Shown one piece after another: positions 25,214 to 33,641 of a stretch of 64,000 bases of DNA. Source of the DNA: Dactylosporangium aurantiacum (GTDB lineage: Bacteria; Actinomycetota; Actinomycetes; Mycobacteriales; Micromonosporaceae); NCBI RefSeq assembly GCF_000716715.1, contig NZ_JNYJ01000047.1:103498-167497 (forward strand), written 5' to 3'. The notes beneath the pieces are model-generated. The model was not told where the DNA came from and searched no databases. It was given only the letters and a program-made list of their open reading frames with translations. Within the stretch, counting starts at the first letter, position 1. Each line of letters begins with the position of its first letter. The position numbers and the translations under genes were made by a program.

Positions 25214-25458
25214 CCGATGACCCTACGAAGTGCCGGCCGTCCGGCGGTACACACGGACGAGGTACCGGCGGTCAGGTCAGCCGGCGGCGACGTCCAGGCG
25301 GTGCAGCAGGAGCGTGCCGCCACCGCATCGACCGCCGTGTACGCCCGACCCCCGTCATGGCGCGCATGGTGACCAGCGCACTCGACGTACCGAACGGTAG
25401 TCGTTACGCTCTGCGTCTTGTCGCGTCCCAGCCGACGGCGAAGAGGCAGGTCAGGTCA

Positions 25459-26706
25459 TTGGACGAGCAGCTGCGCGCCCCGTCGGCGCCGCCCGCGGCA
25501 CCGTACGTGCCGCCGGTGCGGGCGTCCTCGCCGGCCGGGGAGCTGGTCCAGCCGTTCGGCCCCGGCACGCAGCAGCTCGACCCGGTCCGCGCCGAGCGGG
25601 ACCGCACCCAGGCCGGCCAGCTGGCGCACGCCGCCGCGCAGGCCGGCCAGGCCGCCCAGGTCGCCGCGCAGGCGGCCCAGGCCGCGCAGGCCGCGGCGCA
25701 GGCCGCCGCGCTGCGGGTCGCCGGCGCCGCCGGGGTCGCGAGCCGGCACACCGTCGCCGGGGCGAAGCGGGCCGCGAGCAGCGTCGGCCGGTTCTTCATC
25801 GGCATCGGGTACTTCTGGCGCGGCCTGGCGATGTTCGTGCGGACCCCGGCGCTGTGGTTCTGGGCGCTGCTGCCGGTCGCGCTGACCGCCCTGTGCCTGC
25901 TGGCGGTGGAGAAGGGCGTGTCGGCGTTCATCGGCCTGGCGGTCGACTGGCTGCTCGGCTTCGTCGCCAGCTGGCCCTCGGCGCTGCGCTGGGCGCTCGG
26001 CTGGGTCATGCGCTGGGCCGCGGAGGCCGCGTTCCACCTGCTGGTGACGGCGCTGACGGTGCCGGTCACGATGTGCTTCGGCGCGTTCTTCCTGCCGTTC
26101 ATGACCCGCGGCGTGGTACGGCGCACCGACGGCCCCGAGGTGGTGCCGCCGTCGTGGTGGCGGGCCGCGGGGGTCTGCCTGCGCCAGACGGTCGTGATCA
26201 CGCTGGTGCTGCACCTGGGCTGGCTGATCTGCCTGCCGCTGCTGTTGCTGCCGGGCTTCAACCTGGTGGTCGCGTTCGGTGTCGGGCTGGTCTTCAACGG
26301 GTTCCTCGTCGGCGTGCTGGTGTTCTCCGTGTCGATGCACCACCACGGAGTCCGCGGCGCGCGGCAGCAGCTGGGGTTCGCGTGGCGGCACCGGGCGTAC
26401 GTCACCGGGTTCGGGATGATGAGCCTGGTCGCGCTGATCCTGCCCGTACTGTCGCTGCGGTTCCTGGTGATCGTGCCGATCCCGGAGATCTTCGCCGCGC
26501 CGGGCGCGGTGCTGTACCTGGTGACCGCGCCGTCGGCGCTGGTCGGCGCGGTCATGCTGCACCGGCGCATCCTCGCGTCCTCGACGCCGGTGTCCGCGCC
26601 ACCGGTGGTGCCGCCCGCGCCGTGGACGGATCCGCGGCTGGGGTACGGTCGGCACCATGTCGGCAGTGGCCACCTTCAACTCCCTCAAGGCAACCTCGGT
26701 CCCTGA
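25459..26706 (+). CDS. EI24/CysZ-like membrane protein with Ala/Gln-rich N-terminus
   Basis: 415 codons from TTG at 25459; ATG at 25357 in the same frame is an alternative, but a promoter-like TACGCT at about 25405 argues for the later start. The first 110 residues are disordered with a run of AQAAQ-type repeats. Then come about six hydrophobic segments with 'GIGYFWRGLAMFVRTPALWFW' and 'FFLPFMTRGVV', matching the EI24 domain also found in the sulfate importer CysZ. The last 16 codons overlap the start of the next gene in another frame. The substrate is unknown. Confidence 0.75.
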   Translation: MDEQLRAPSAPPAAPYVPPVRASSPAGELVQPFGPGTQQLDPVRAERDRTQAGQLAHAAAQAGQAAQVAAQAAQAAQAAAQAAALRVAGAAGVASRHTVAGAKRAASSVGRFFIGIGYFWRGLAMFVRTPALWFWALLPVALTALCLLAVEKGVSAFIGLAVDWLLGFVASWPSALRWALGWVMRWAAEAAFHLLVTALTVPVTMCFGAFFLPFMTRGVVRRTDGPEVVPPSWWRAAGVCLRQTVVITLVLHLGWLICLPLLLLPGFNLVVAFGVGLVFNGFLVGVLVFSVSMHHHGVRGARQQLGFAWRHRAYVTGFGMMSLVALILPVLSLRFLVIVPIPEIFAAPGAVLYLVTAPSALVGAVMLHRRILASSTPVSAPPVVPPAPWTDPRLGYGRHHVGSGHLQLPQGNLGP

Positions 26707-27100
26707 GTTCACCCGCGATCCCGCGGCCGTGCTGGAGAAGCTCGGCACGCCGCTGGAGGTGTCCTTCGACTGGTCCGCCTACGTGATCCTGCCCGTGCTG
26801 GAGCTGCTCGGCGACCGTGGCATCACCCTGCACACGTCGCAGTACGACCGGCTGCTCGACGACGTGCCCGAGGACGACGACCGGTTCACGGTGCTGCTCA
26901 CGCCGCAGCACCGTGAGTTCCTGCCCCGCCTGGACCCGGACGCGTTCGACGACGCCGAGTTCCGCGACCGGTTCGCCGAGGACCGCATCGAGCTGGACCC
27001 GGCCGAGGCCGGCGCCGCCGGCCGGGACGTCATCGTCCTGCTGCACGACTGTGTCGCCGAGGTCGCCGACGACGAGGTCATCGTCGTGCGGATCGGCTGA
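26657..27100 (+). CDS. Acidic protein of unknown function
   Basis: 147 codons from ATG at 26657. TACGGT at 26644-26649 ends 7 bases before the ATG, so the gene may be leaderless from a promoter inside the previous gene. The product is acidic, with 'FDWSAYVILPVLELLGDRGITL' in the first half and a C-terminal 'VIVLLHDCVAEVADDEVIVV'. No family recognised, no membrane segment. Its stop lies five bases from the convergent lipoprotein gene. Confidence 0.7.
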   Translation: MSAVATFNSLKATSVPEFTRDPAAVLEKLGTPLEVSFDWSAYVILPVLELLGDRGITLHTSQYDRLLDDVPEDDDRFTVLLTPQHREFLPRLDPDAFDDAEFRDRFAEDRIELDPAEAGAAGRDVIVLLHDCVAEVADDEVIVVRIG

Positions 27101-27105
27101 GGCCG

Positions 27106-27663
27106 CTACCCGAGCTTCGGCAGGACCGCCTCGGCGGTGCGGCGCTCGACCTTGAGGTTGCCGGCGTCGTTGCCGGCCGAGGTGGCGTACACGTCGACGA
27201 CCTTGCCGCCGGCGTACACGTACAGGTGCCCGGCCAGCGAGTAGGCGGCCTCGCCGATCCCGGCGACCTGCTGCGCCTCCTTGTTCTGCACGTCGAACTG
27301 CTGGCGGGTCTCCACGTTGACCGTGACGTCGAGCTGGCCGCTGGTGAGCTGCCACTGGCAGTAGCGGGCGCCGCCGGTGTCGCCGCCCTCGTTGGTCATC
27401 AGCGTGACCTTCTGCCCGGTGAGGCCGGTGACCTCGGACCTGGTCAGCAGCGTGCAGATGTCCGGTAACCCGGCCGGGGCCGCGCTCTTCGTCGGGGCCG
27501 GTGCGCTCTTCGTGGCGGCCGGTGCGCCGCTCTTCGCGGCGGCCGCGCCGGTGGTGGCGGCGGGGGTCGGGGTGTTGCCGGCGCCGCCGAGCACGCCGCA
27601 GCCGGCGAGGCTCAGGGCACTGGTCAGCAGGGCGGTGGCGGCGAGGGTGCGGTGGCGCGACAT
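27106..27663 (-). CDS. DUF3558-like lipoprotein
   Basis: 185 codons from ATG at 27663, chosen for the GGAGGAG ribosome site and because it starts directly with a lipoprotein signal peptide ('TALLTSALSLAGCGVLGG', lipobox Cys at residue 21). A Thr/Pro/Ala linker is followed by a domain with 'DICTLLTRSEVTGLTG' and 'YCQWQL', the two-cysteine pattern of DUF3558. Such lipoproteins are abundant on actinobacterial membranes; the ligand is unknown. The outer domain of the Hsp70 at 8343 looks similar. Confidence 0.75.
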   Translation of the reverse strand: MSRHRTLAATALLTSALSLAGCGVLGGAGNTPTPAATTGAAAAKSGAPAATKSAPAPTKSAAPAGLPDICTLLTRSEVTGLTGQKVTLMTNEGGDTGGARYCQWQLTSGQLDVTVNVETRQQFDVQNKEAQQVAGIGEAAYSLAGHLYVYAGGKVVDVYATSAGNDAGNLKVERRTAEAVLPKLG

Positions 27664-27762
27664 GGGGGCTCCTCCGGGCTGCGCGATCTGGTGATCCCAC
27701 CTTGACCGACGACCGGGCACCCCGCCCGCGCTACCGCGCCACCTGGCACTTTTCCGGGACGT

Positions 27763-29148
27763 TCAGCCGACCGGCACCGCCCGCACCGGTGGGTGGACGG
27801 TGAAGTCGAACCCGACGGAGTCCTCCGCACGGATGGTGACCCCGGTGTCGTCGAAGTCCGCGGTGTACGTGCGGGTGCACGGCTCCGCCGTGTGGCAGAC
27901 CCGCCACTGGAACGTCGCCGGGCCGCGCCACCCGCCGGTGGTCGCGATCGGGTGCGCCTCGCCGTCGGCGGTGCGCATCGTCGCGGCGTGCCAGCGGCCG
28001 GGCTCGCACGCGAACCGGTGCGCGCCGTGCTCGTCGGCCAGCTCGGCGACCCAGCCGTGCGGTGCGCGTACCACGGCGAAACCGCTGATCATGGTGGGCT
28101 GGTCGATGGGCGGCCGGCCACCGCGCCGCGGCGGGGCGACCGGTTCACCGACCCGGAACCGGCGGCCGGGCAGGTCGGCGGCGGGCTCGGCGGCGCCGGT
28201 CAGCGTGGGCAGCACCAGGCCCTCCACCCGCGGCGGGGTCCCCGGCGCCGGGGTGGCGTCCAGCAGGTGCCGCCACACGGCGTCGAGGACGGCCTGCATG
28301 TCCGGCGCGCCGGAGGTGATGGCCACGACCGACTCCTGGGCCGGCATGACGATGATGAACTGGCCGAACGCGCCGTCGCCGCGGTACGCGCCGTGCCGGC
28401 AGCGCCAGAACTGGTAGCCGTAGCCCTGCTGCCAGTCCGGTGAGACGTCCGGGTCGGCGTCCGGCCCGCCGGTCGGCACCTGGCGGGCGGTGGCGGCCGC
28501 GACCCACTCCGGCGGCACCAGCTGCCGCCCCTGCCAGCGTCCGCCGAGCCGGTACAGCTCACCGAACCTCGCCAGGTCGGCGGTGCGCAGGCGCAGGCCC
28601 CAGCCGCCGAGGCTGACCCCGCGCGGGCAGGTGTCCCACGCCGCCGGGCCGAACCCGAGCGGCTCGAACAGCCGGGGCCGCAGGTAGTCCAGCAGCGTCC
28701 GGCCGGTGCGCCGCTGCACGATCGCGGACAGCGCGTACGTGGCGCCGCTGTTGTACACGAACCGGGTGCCGGGCTCGTGCACGACCGGCACCCGCAGGAA
28801 CCCGCGGACCCAGTCGCGGTCGGGGTCGTCGTCCATCAGCGGCGCCGCGTCGGTGTCGTGGCCGGTCGTCATCGTCAGCAGGTGCCGCACCCGCATGCCG
28901 CGCAGGTCACCACCGCCGGGCAGGTGGTCGGCGACGAGGTCGTCGACGCTCAGCAGCCCGTCGGCGACGGCGAGCCCGACCGCGGTCGAGGTGAAGCTCT
29001 TGCTCAGCGAGTACAGCGTCTGTGGGCGCTCCGGCTCGTACGGGTGCCACCAGCCCTCGGCGACGGTCTCCCCGCCGCGCAGCCACACGAAACCGTGCAC
29101 GCCGAGCTTCTCGACCTCGGCGACGAACCCTTCCACGGACGCGTCCAC
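27763..29148 (-). CDS. Serine hydrolase, class C beta-lactamase fold
   Basis: 461 codons from GTG at 29148, chosen because a TAGGGT box lies 6 bases upstream (an earlier GTG at 29154 would leave no spacer). The catalytic motifs are 'LYSLSKSF' (SxxK), 'VYNSGATY' (YxN) and a late 'HGAYRGDGAFG'. The N-terminal 300 residues are the transpeptidase-like domain; a C-terminal beta domain follows. There is no signal peptide, so it is probably cytosolic, acting as an esterase or amide hydrolase rather than a resistance enzyme. Confidence 0.85.
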   Translation of the reverse strand: MDASVEGFVAEVEKLGVHGFVWLRGGETVAEGWWHPYEPERPQTLYSLSKSFTSTAVGLAVADGLLSVDDLVADHLPGGGDLRGMRVRHLLTMTTGHDTDAAPLMDDDPDRDWVRGFLRVPVVHEPGTRFVYNSGATYALSAIVQRRTGRTLLDYLRPRLFEPLGFGPAAWDTCPRGVSLGGWGLRLRTADLARFGELYRLGGRWQGRQLVPPEWVAAATARQVPTGGPDADPDVSPDWQQGYGYQFWRCRHGAYRGDGAFGQFIIVMPAQESVVAITSGAPDMQAVLDAVWRHLLDATPAPGTPPRVEGLVLPTLTGAAEPAADLPGRRFRVGEPVAPPRRGGRPPIDQPTMISGFAVVRAPHGWVAELADEHGAHRFACEPGRWHAATMRTADGEAHPIATTGGWRGPATFQWRVCHTAEPCTRTYTADFDDTGVTIRAEDSVGFDFTVHPPVRAVPVG

Positions 29149-29154
29149 CGGCAC

Positions 29155-29164
29155 ACCCTACGAT
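29155..29164. promoter_or_regulatory. Overlapping divergent -10 boxes
   Basis: On the minus strand TAGGGT (29160 to 29155) precedes GTG 29148 by 6 bases. On the plus strand TACGAT (29159-29164) precedes GTG 29172 by 7 bases. The two boxes share two base pairs, so only one polymerase can open the site at a time. Confidence 0.5.
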
Positions 29165-29171
29165 GGCGCCG

Positions 29172-29972
29172 GTGCGACGGGTGACGGTGCGGCGCGACGA
29201 CGTGACGATCTCGGCGCTCGCCGGCGGGTCCGGCCCGCCGGTGGTGCTGCTGCACGGCCTCGCCGGCAGCGCCGCCGAGCTGGTGCCGACCGCGACCGGC
29301 CTGCTGGACGCGTACACCGTGGTCGTGCCGGACCAGCGCGGGCACGGGCACTCGACGCGCCGGCCCGCCGACGTCTCCCGCGACGCCTATGTCGCCGACG
29401 TGGTCGCGGTCCTGGACGCGCTCACCGGGCCGGCGGCCGGCCCGGCCGTGCTGGTCGGGCAGTCGATGGGGGCGCACACCGCGATGCTCGCCGCGGCCCG
29501 GCACCCGGACCGGGTCCGCGGCCTGGTGATGCTGGAGGGCGGGGTCGGCGGCGACGACGGCGACTACCCGAGCCGCCTCGGGGCGTGGTTCGCGTCGTGG
29601 CCGGTGCCGTTCCCGTCCCGGGAGGCGGCGGTCGCGTTCCTCGGCGGCCGGTCCCTGGCGCGGGTGTGGGCGGCGGACCTGGAGGAGCGCGCCGACGGCT
29701 ACTGGCCGCGGTTCGACGCGGCGGTGATGACCGCCGCGATCCGGGGCGTGGCGGACGTCGCGCGGTGGGACGAGTGGGCCACGGTGCGGGCGCCGGCGCT
29801 GCTGGTGCGCGGCGCCGGCGGCACCGGCCCGCCGGACGAGGTCGAGCGGATGCTGCGGCTGCGGCCCGGCACCGGACACGTGGTCGTGCCCGACGCGGGG
29901 CACGACGTGCACCTGGACCAGCCGGCCGCCTGGCTCACCGTGCTGCGCGGCTTCTTGGACACGCTCGGCTGA
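29172..29972 (+). CDS. Alpha/beta hydrolase
   Basis: 266 codons from GTG at 29172 (ATG at 29163 is the alternative). 'VVLLHGLAGSAAE' holds the oxyanion loop, 'VGQSMGAHTAMLAA' is the nucleophile elbow with Ser, and 'VPDAGHDVHLDQP' carries the catalytic His. This is a complete single-domain hydrolase of standard length, with no signal peptide. Divergent from the serine hydrolase, with which it may share control. Confidence 0.85.
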   Translation: MRRVTVRRDDVTISALAGGSGPPVVLLHGLAGSAAELVPTATGLLDAYTVVVPDQRGHGHSTRRPADVSRDAYVADVVAVLDALTGPAAGPAVLVGQSMGAHTAMLAAARHPDRVRGLVMLEGGVGGDDGDYPSRLGAWFASWPVPFPSREAAVAFLGGRSLARVWAADLEERADGYWPRFDAAVMTAAIRGVADVARWDEWATVRAPALLVRGAGGTGPPDEVERMLRLRPGTGHVVVPDAGHDVHLDQPAAWLTVLRGFLDTLG

Positions 29973-30100
29973 ACCCGCCCTCGACGGCCGGCGGTCCTGT
30001 CGGGTGGCGGCGGTCCCGGTTGGGCGGTGCGGCGAGAACCCGTCGGAACGTGGCAGGCGGGGCGCTGTCGCGGGGCCGGCGGCGGGCCTAGCGTCGCGGC

Positions 30101-30619
30101 ATGGTGATCCTGGGGCCCGTGCTCATCGGGCTGCTGTACGCGGCGGTGAACTCGTTCGTGCCCGAACGGCACCGCCGGTCGTTCAACGCGCTGATGGTGG
30201 CCGGCGCCGGGGCGGCGTACCTCGGCGGCGGCGCGTTCGGGCCGCTGGAGCTGGCGTTCACGGCGCTGGTGACGGTCGTGGCGTTCCGCGGGCTGTCGTC
30301 GTGGCGGTGGGTCGGCGTCGGCTGGCTGCTGCACACCGTGTGGGATGTGGCGCACCACGTACGGGGCGCGCCGCTGCTGCCGTTCGCGCACGACTCGTCG
30401 TTCGGGTGCGCCATCTGCGACCCCGTCATCGCGCTGTGGTGCTTCGCCGGCGGGCCGTCCGTCGCGGACGTCGCCCGCCGGCTACAGCGGCGTCGCGTGG
30501 ACCGTGATGCGGGTGAACGAGCCGACGTTGATGTGGTCGCCGTCGGCGAGCACGACGGGCAGCTCGGGCTGGATGGGCTCGTCGGCCCCGTTGACGAAGG
30601 TGGCGTTCGCCGAGCGTAG
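30101..30619 (+). CDS. DUF6010-like small membrane protein
   Basis: 172 codons from ATG at 30101, with TAGCGT ending 6 bases upstream (leaderless). Four hydrophobic segments and 'GWLLHTVWDVAHHVRGAPLL' plus 'FGCAICDPVIALWCFAGG' resemble a small membrane family (DUF6010, from memory). The conserved part ends near residue 128; the rest runs 138 bases into the 3' end of the convergent FHA gene and is highly charged, so the C-terminal tail is probably not conserved. Confidence 0.65.
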   Translation: MVILGPVLIGLLYAAVNSFVPERHRRSFNALMVAGAGAAYLGGGAFGPLELAFTALVTVVAFRGLSSWRWVGVGWLLHTVWDVAHHVRGAPLLPFAHDSSFGCAICDPVIALWCFAGGPSVADVARRLQRRRVDRDAGERADVDVVAVGEHDGQLGLDGLVGPVDEGGVRRA

Positions 30620-31270
30620 GTCGACCACCGCCCAGCCGCCGCCGGGCTGCGCGACGAGCAGGGCGTGCAGGTGCGACACCGCGGCGTCCTCGGGCGGGCC
30701 GGCCAGGTCGATGTCGGGGTAGCTGCCCCGCGAGCGGCTGCGCCGGCCGATGAGGACCTGCTCGCCGGTGAGCGGGAAGCGGCGCACGGGGCAGAACCGC
30801 GGGAAGGCGATCGTCGGGTCGGGGCCGTTCCACGCCTCGACCCGGTCGAAGTGGGCGCGGTCGGCGGTGACCACGGCGTGCCAGCCGGTCGCCGCCGTCT
30901 CCCCCGGCGGCGCGGGCACCGCACCGGGCGGCGTGACCACGTCCGGCGGCGTGGTGAGATCCGCCGACGCAGCGGTGACCTCCGGCGGCGTGGTGAGATC
31001 CGCCGACGACGCGGTGACCTCCGGCGGCGCGGCGGGGACGTCCTTCGGCGGTGCCGGGACGGCGAGGGCGTCGAAGCCGTCGACCTCGCAGAAGCGGCCG
31101 GTCATCGGCGTGCCGCACTCCGGGCACACGGCCGGCCGCGCCGGTGCCGGGGCAGCCGCGGGGCCGGCCGCGGCCGGCGGGTCCGGCTGCCGGGCGGCCG
31201 CCATGGCGGCACCGCAGACGTCGCAGTAGTCGGTGGTCTCCGACTCGTGGCCCTTCGGGCAGGCGGCCAT
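30482..31270 (-). CDS. FHA-domain protein with N-terminal zinc ribbon
   Basis: 262 codons from ATG at 31270, with AAGGAG upstream. Two CxxC pairs ('DYCDVCGAAM' and 'AVCPECGTPM') form zinc-ribbon-like elements near the N-terminus, followed by a linker with two 13-residue repeats (PPEVTASSADLTT type). The last 90 residues are an FHA phosphothreonine-binding domain ('VLIGRRSRSRGSYP', 'SHLHALLV', 'DLRSANATFVNG'). It ends the pknG operon, in the place that FHA protein GarA holds functionally in mycobacteria, so it is a candidate PknG substrate and PP2C target. It is not a GarA orthologue by architecture. Confidence 0.85.
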   Translation of the reverse strand: MAACPKGHESETTDYCDVCGAAMAAARQPDPPAAAGPAAAPAPARPAVCPECGTPMTGRFCEVDGFDALAVPAPPKDVPAAPPEVTASSADLTTPPEVTAASADLTTPPDVVTPPGAVPAPPGETAATGWHAVVTADRAHFDRVEAWNGPDPTIAFPRFCPVRRFPLTGEQVLIGRRSRSRGSYPDIDLAGPPEDAAVSHLHALLVAQPGGGWAVVDLRSANATFVNGADEPIQPELPVVLADGDHINVGSFTRITVHATPL

Positions 31271-31281
31271 GGTGGTCTCCT

Positions 31282-32583
31282 TCAGCTCGGTCGCATGCGG
31301 GTCGTCTTGCGCGACCCGAGCGCCGCGATCTCGGCGTCGATGTCGACGTCCTTGTTGTCCGAACGGCGCTTGAGCTGCACGGTGCCGGTGCGGGCGTCCT
31401 GGACCTCGACGACCCTGGCGAGCAGCTGCACGGTGTCGGACCGGCCGGACTCCGTCGCCAGCCGCACGGCGCGGCCGAGCCGGGCGGTCGCGGTGACCGT
31501 GTCGCCGGCCTCCCGGGCGGCGAGACCCTCCTGGATCGCCGAGGCGAGCTCGGCGGCGCCGGTGTAGTGCGCGACCCGCTTGTTGAGCCGGGTCGACTTC
31601 ACCTCCTCGTCGGTCCACACGGCCCGCACGAGGCCCTTGGCGAGGACGTCGTCGCCGCGCACGACGCTGACCCGGGCCGCGAGCTTCTCCTCGCCGAGCA
31701 CACCGACGGTGCCGGGGTCCAGCTCGACGGACAGGTGGTAGTCGCGGCTCTCGGCGCCCCACGCGCCGGTCGGGTAGTCACCGACGCGGGCGCTGACGTC
31801 GGTGCGCCGGTCGGTGAGGTCCAGGATCTCCGGGTGGACCTGCTTGACGAAGCGGATCCGGGCACCGGCCGGCGTCCACAGGCGCAGGGCGATCCCGGCG
31901 ACGGTCTTGCCCATGGCGGCCTCGATCATCGACCGGAAGTCGGCCTCGAGCCCGGCCGGGTCCTTCATGCCGTCGGCGGTGCCGAGCAGCGCCTCGGCGA
32001 CCTTGATCAGCTCGGCGGCGCTCCAGTTCTGCCCGACGCCGCGGCTGTCGCAGACGAACAGGCCGGCGCACTGGTCCAGGGCCGCCTGGAAGGTGCGCTC
32101 GGACTCGCCGTTGCGCCCGTCGGTGAGCAGGATCGCGTGGCGGATCTCGGCCCGGTCGGCGAGGAACAGCTCCCTGGCGAGGGTGAGCCAGGTGCCGATC
32201 TGGGTGCCGCCGCCGGCCTTGAGGTGCCGGATCGCCTGTTTCGCGGCGCTGCGGGTGCGGTCGTCGGCGACGGCGAGGACCTGCTGCTCCGGGTACACCA
32301 TCTGAGCCCAGTCGCTGCCCGCGACGACGGCGAACGCGACGCCGTCGCGCAGGGTGTCCACGGCGACCGCGGCGGCCTTGCGTGCCTGGACGATCCGGTC
32401 GCCGCTCATCGACCCCGAGCAGTCGATCATGATGACCTCGGCGGCGGGCGCCCCGGCACGCACCGTGCCGCCCCCGCCCGCGCCGGCCGTGACGGTGACG
32501 ACGGCGTCCACGACGGTCGCCCCCTCGGGCAGGTACTCGTTCTGGAAGACCTCCGCTACGACACCGCTGGACGGCTCGGTCAT
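31282..32583 (-). CDS. VWA-domain protein of the pknG operon
   Basis: 433 codons from ATG at 32583, with GAGAGGAG upstream. The von Willebrand A domain has a complete metal site: 'IDCSGSMSG' (DxSxS) and 'LLTDGRNGESE'. A beta domain follows and a helical C-terminus ends it. It resembles cytosolic VWA proteins that partner with serine/threonine kinases and phosphatases in TerY-like phosphorylation clusters. It overlaps the PP2C gene by four bases. Confidence 0.85.
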   Translation of the reverse strand: MTEPSSGVVAEVFQNEYLPEGATVVDAVVTVTAGAGGGGTVRAGAPAAEVIMIDCSGSMSGDRIVQARKAAAVAVDTLRDGVAFAVVAGSDWAQMVYPEQQVLAVADDRTRSAAKQAIRHLKAGGGTQIGTWLTLARELFLADRAEIRHAILLTDGRNGESERTFQAALDQCAGLFVCDSRGVGQNWSAAELIKVAEALLGTADGMKDPAGLEADFRSMIEAAMGKTVAGIALRLWTPAGARIRFVKQVHPEILDLTDRRTDVSARVGDYPTGAWGAESRDYHLSVELDPGTVGVLGEEKLAARVSVVRGDDVLAKGLVRAVWTDEEVKSTRLNKRVAHYTGAAELASAIQEGLAAREAGDTVTATARLGRAVRLATESGRSDTVQLLARVVEVQDARTGTVQLKRRSDNKDVDIDAEIAALGSRKTTRMRPS

Positions 32584-33641
32584 GGCGCTCCTCTCGAAGG
32601 GTCGGTGGCCGGCGGTCCGGGGTCGAACGCGACGGCGGCGACGGTGATGTTGTCGGCCCCGCCGGCGTCGCGGGCGAAGGCCGCCAGCCGCCGCGCGAGC
32701 CGGTCGACCCCGGGTGTGTCGACGGCGCCGGTCCACGCCGGGTACCGGGTGAGCCCGTCGCTGCTGAGCAGCAGCACACCGGCGGTGCTGGGGCGCAGCG
32801 TGGTCAGGTGCGGGTCGCCGGCGGGCGCGTCGGCGCCGAGCCACCGGGTCAGCGCGGCCGCCTGCGCCGACAGCCGCAGTGCCGCGGCGTCGACCCCGGC
32901 GGCGGCGAGCTGCCCGGCGAGGGAGTCATCGACGGTGAGGCAGCGGGCGCCGTCGCCGTCGAGCCAGTACGCCCGGCTGTCGCCGACCCAGCCGACGGTG
33001 ACCTGCCCGTCCTCGACGACCGCGGCGAGGAACGTGCACGCCGGCGCGTCGAACCGGGCACCCGGGTCGGCGAGCTCGGCGACCGCCGCCGACGCCGCCC
33101 GGTACGCCGCCGCGACGTCACCACCGCCGACGAGCACCTCGATCGCCTCGACGGCGGCCGTGGTCGCGGCCGCGTCGGAGTCCGGGGCGCTGGACACGCC
33201 GTCGCAGACGACGACGGCCCGCCGGCCGCCGGCGACCCCGATCGCGTACGCGTCCTCGTTGCGTCCCTTGCGCAGCCCCCGGTCGGTGACCGCGCTGACC
33301 CCGGGCAGGTCGTCCTCGGCGTGGTCGCGTCCGGCCCCGCGGCGCAGGCCGCAGCCGTCGCAGTACCCGTCGGTGCCGACGCCACCCCCGCACGCGGCGC
33401 ACGGGCCGCCGGCCGCCCGCGAGGACCGCCAGACGGCGCCGCCGGCCGGACCATCGGCGGCGGCGGAGAAGTCGGCGACGGACAGATCGAAAACGGACAG
33501 ATCGGGGGCGGGCAGGTCGGGGGCGGGCAGGTCGGCGGGGGCCGTCAGGCCGGCGGGGGCGGACAGGTCGGCGCCGCACGACTCGCAGAAGCGGTCACCG
33601 TCCACAGTGGACGCCGTGCACGACGGGCAGGCGGCCGTCAC
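32580..33641 (-). CDS. PP2C-type protein phosphatase with zinc ribbons
   Basis: 353 codons from GTG at 33641, overlapping the pknG stop by four bases. The N-terminus has CxxC pairs ('ACPSC', 'FCESCGADL') and after a Pro/Asp-rich linker another set ('CAACGGGVGTDGYCDGCG'). The phosphatase domain is complete: 'DRGLRKGRNEDA', 'VVVCDGVSSAPDS', 'VGWVGDSRAYW', 'LLLSSDGLTRY' and 'GGADNITV', with the metal-binding aspartates. It should remove phosphates placed by the kinase encoded next to it. Confidence 0.9.
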   Translation of the reverse strand: MTAACPSCTASTVDGDRFCESCGADLSAPAGLTAPADLPAPDLPAPDLSVFDLSVADFSAAADGPAGGAVWRSSRAAGGPCAACGGGVGTDGYCDGCGLRRGAGRDHAEDDLPGVSAVTDRGLRKGRNEDAYAIGVAGGRRAVVVCDGVSSAPDSDAAATTAAVEAIEVLVGGGDVAAAYRAASAAVAELADPGARFDAPACTFLAAVVEDGQVTVGWVGDSRAYWLDGDGARCLTVDDSLAGQLAAAGVDAAALRLSAQAAALTRWLGADAPAGDPHLTTLRPSTAGVLLLSSDGLTRYPAWTGAVDTPGVDRLARRLAAFARDAGGADNITVAAVAFDPGPPATDPSRGAP

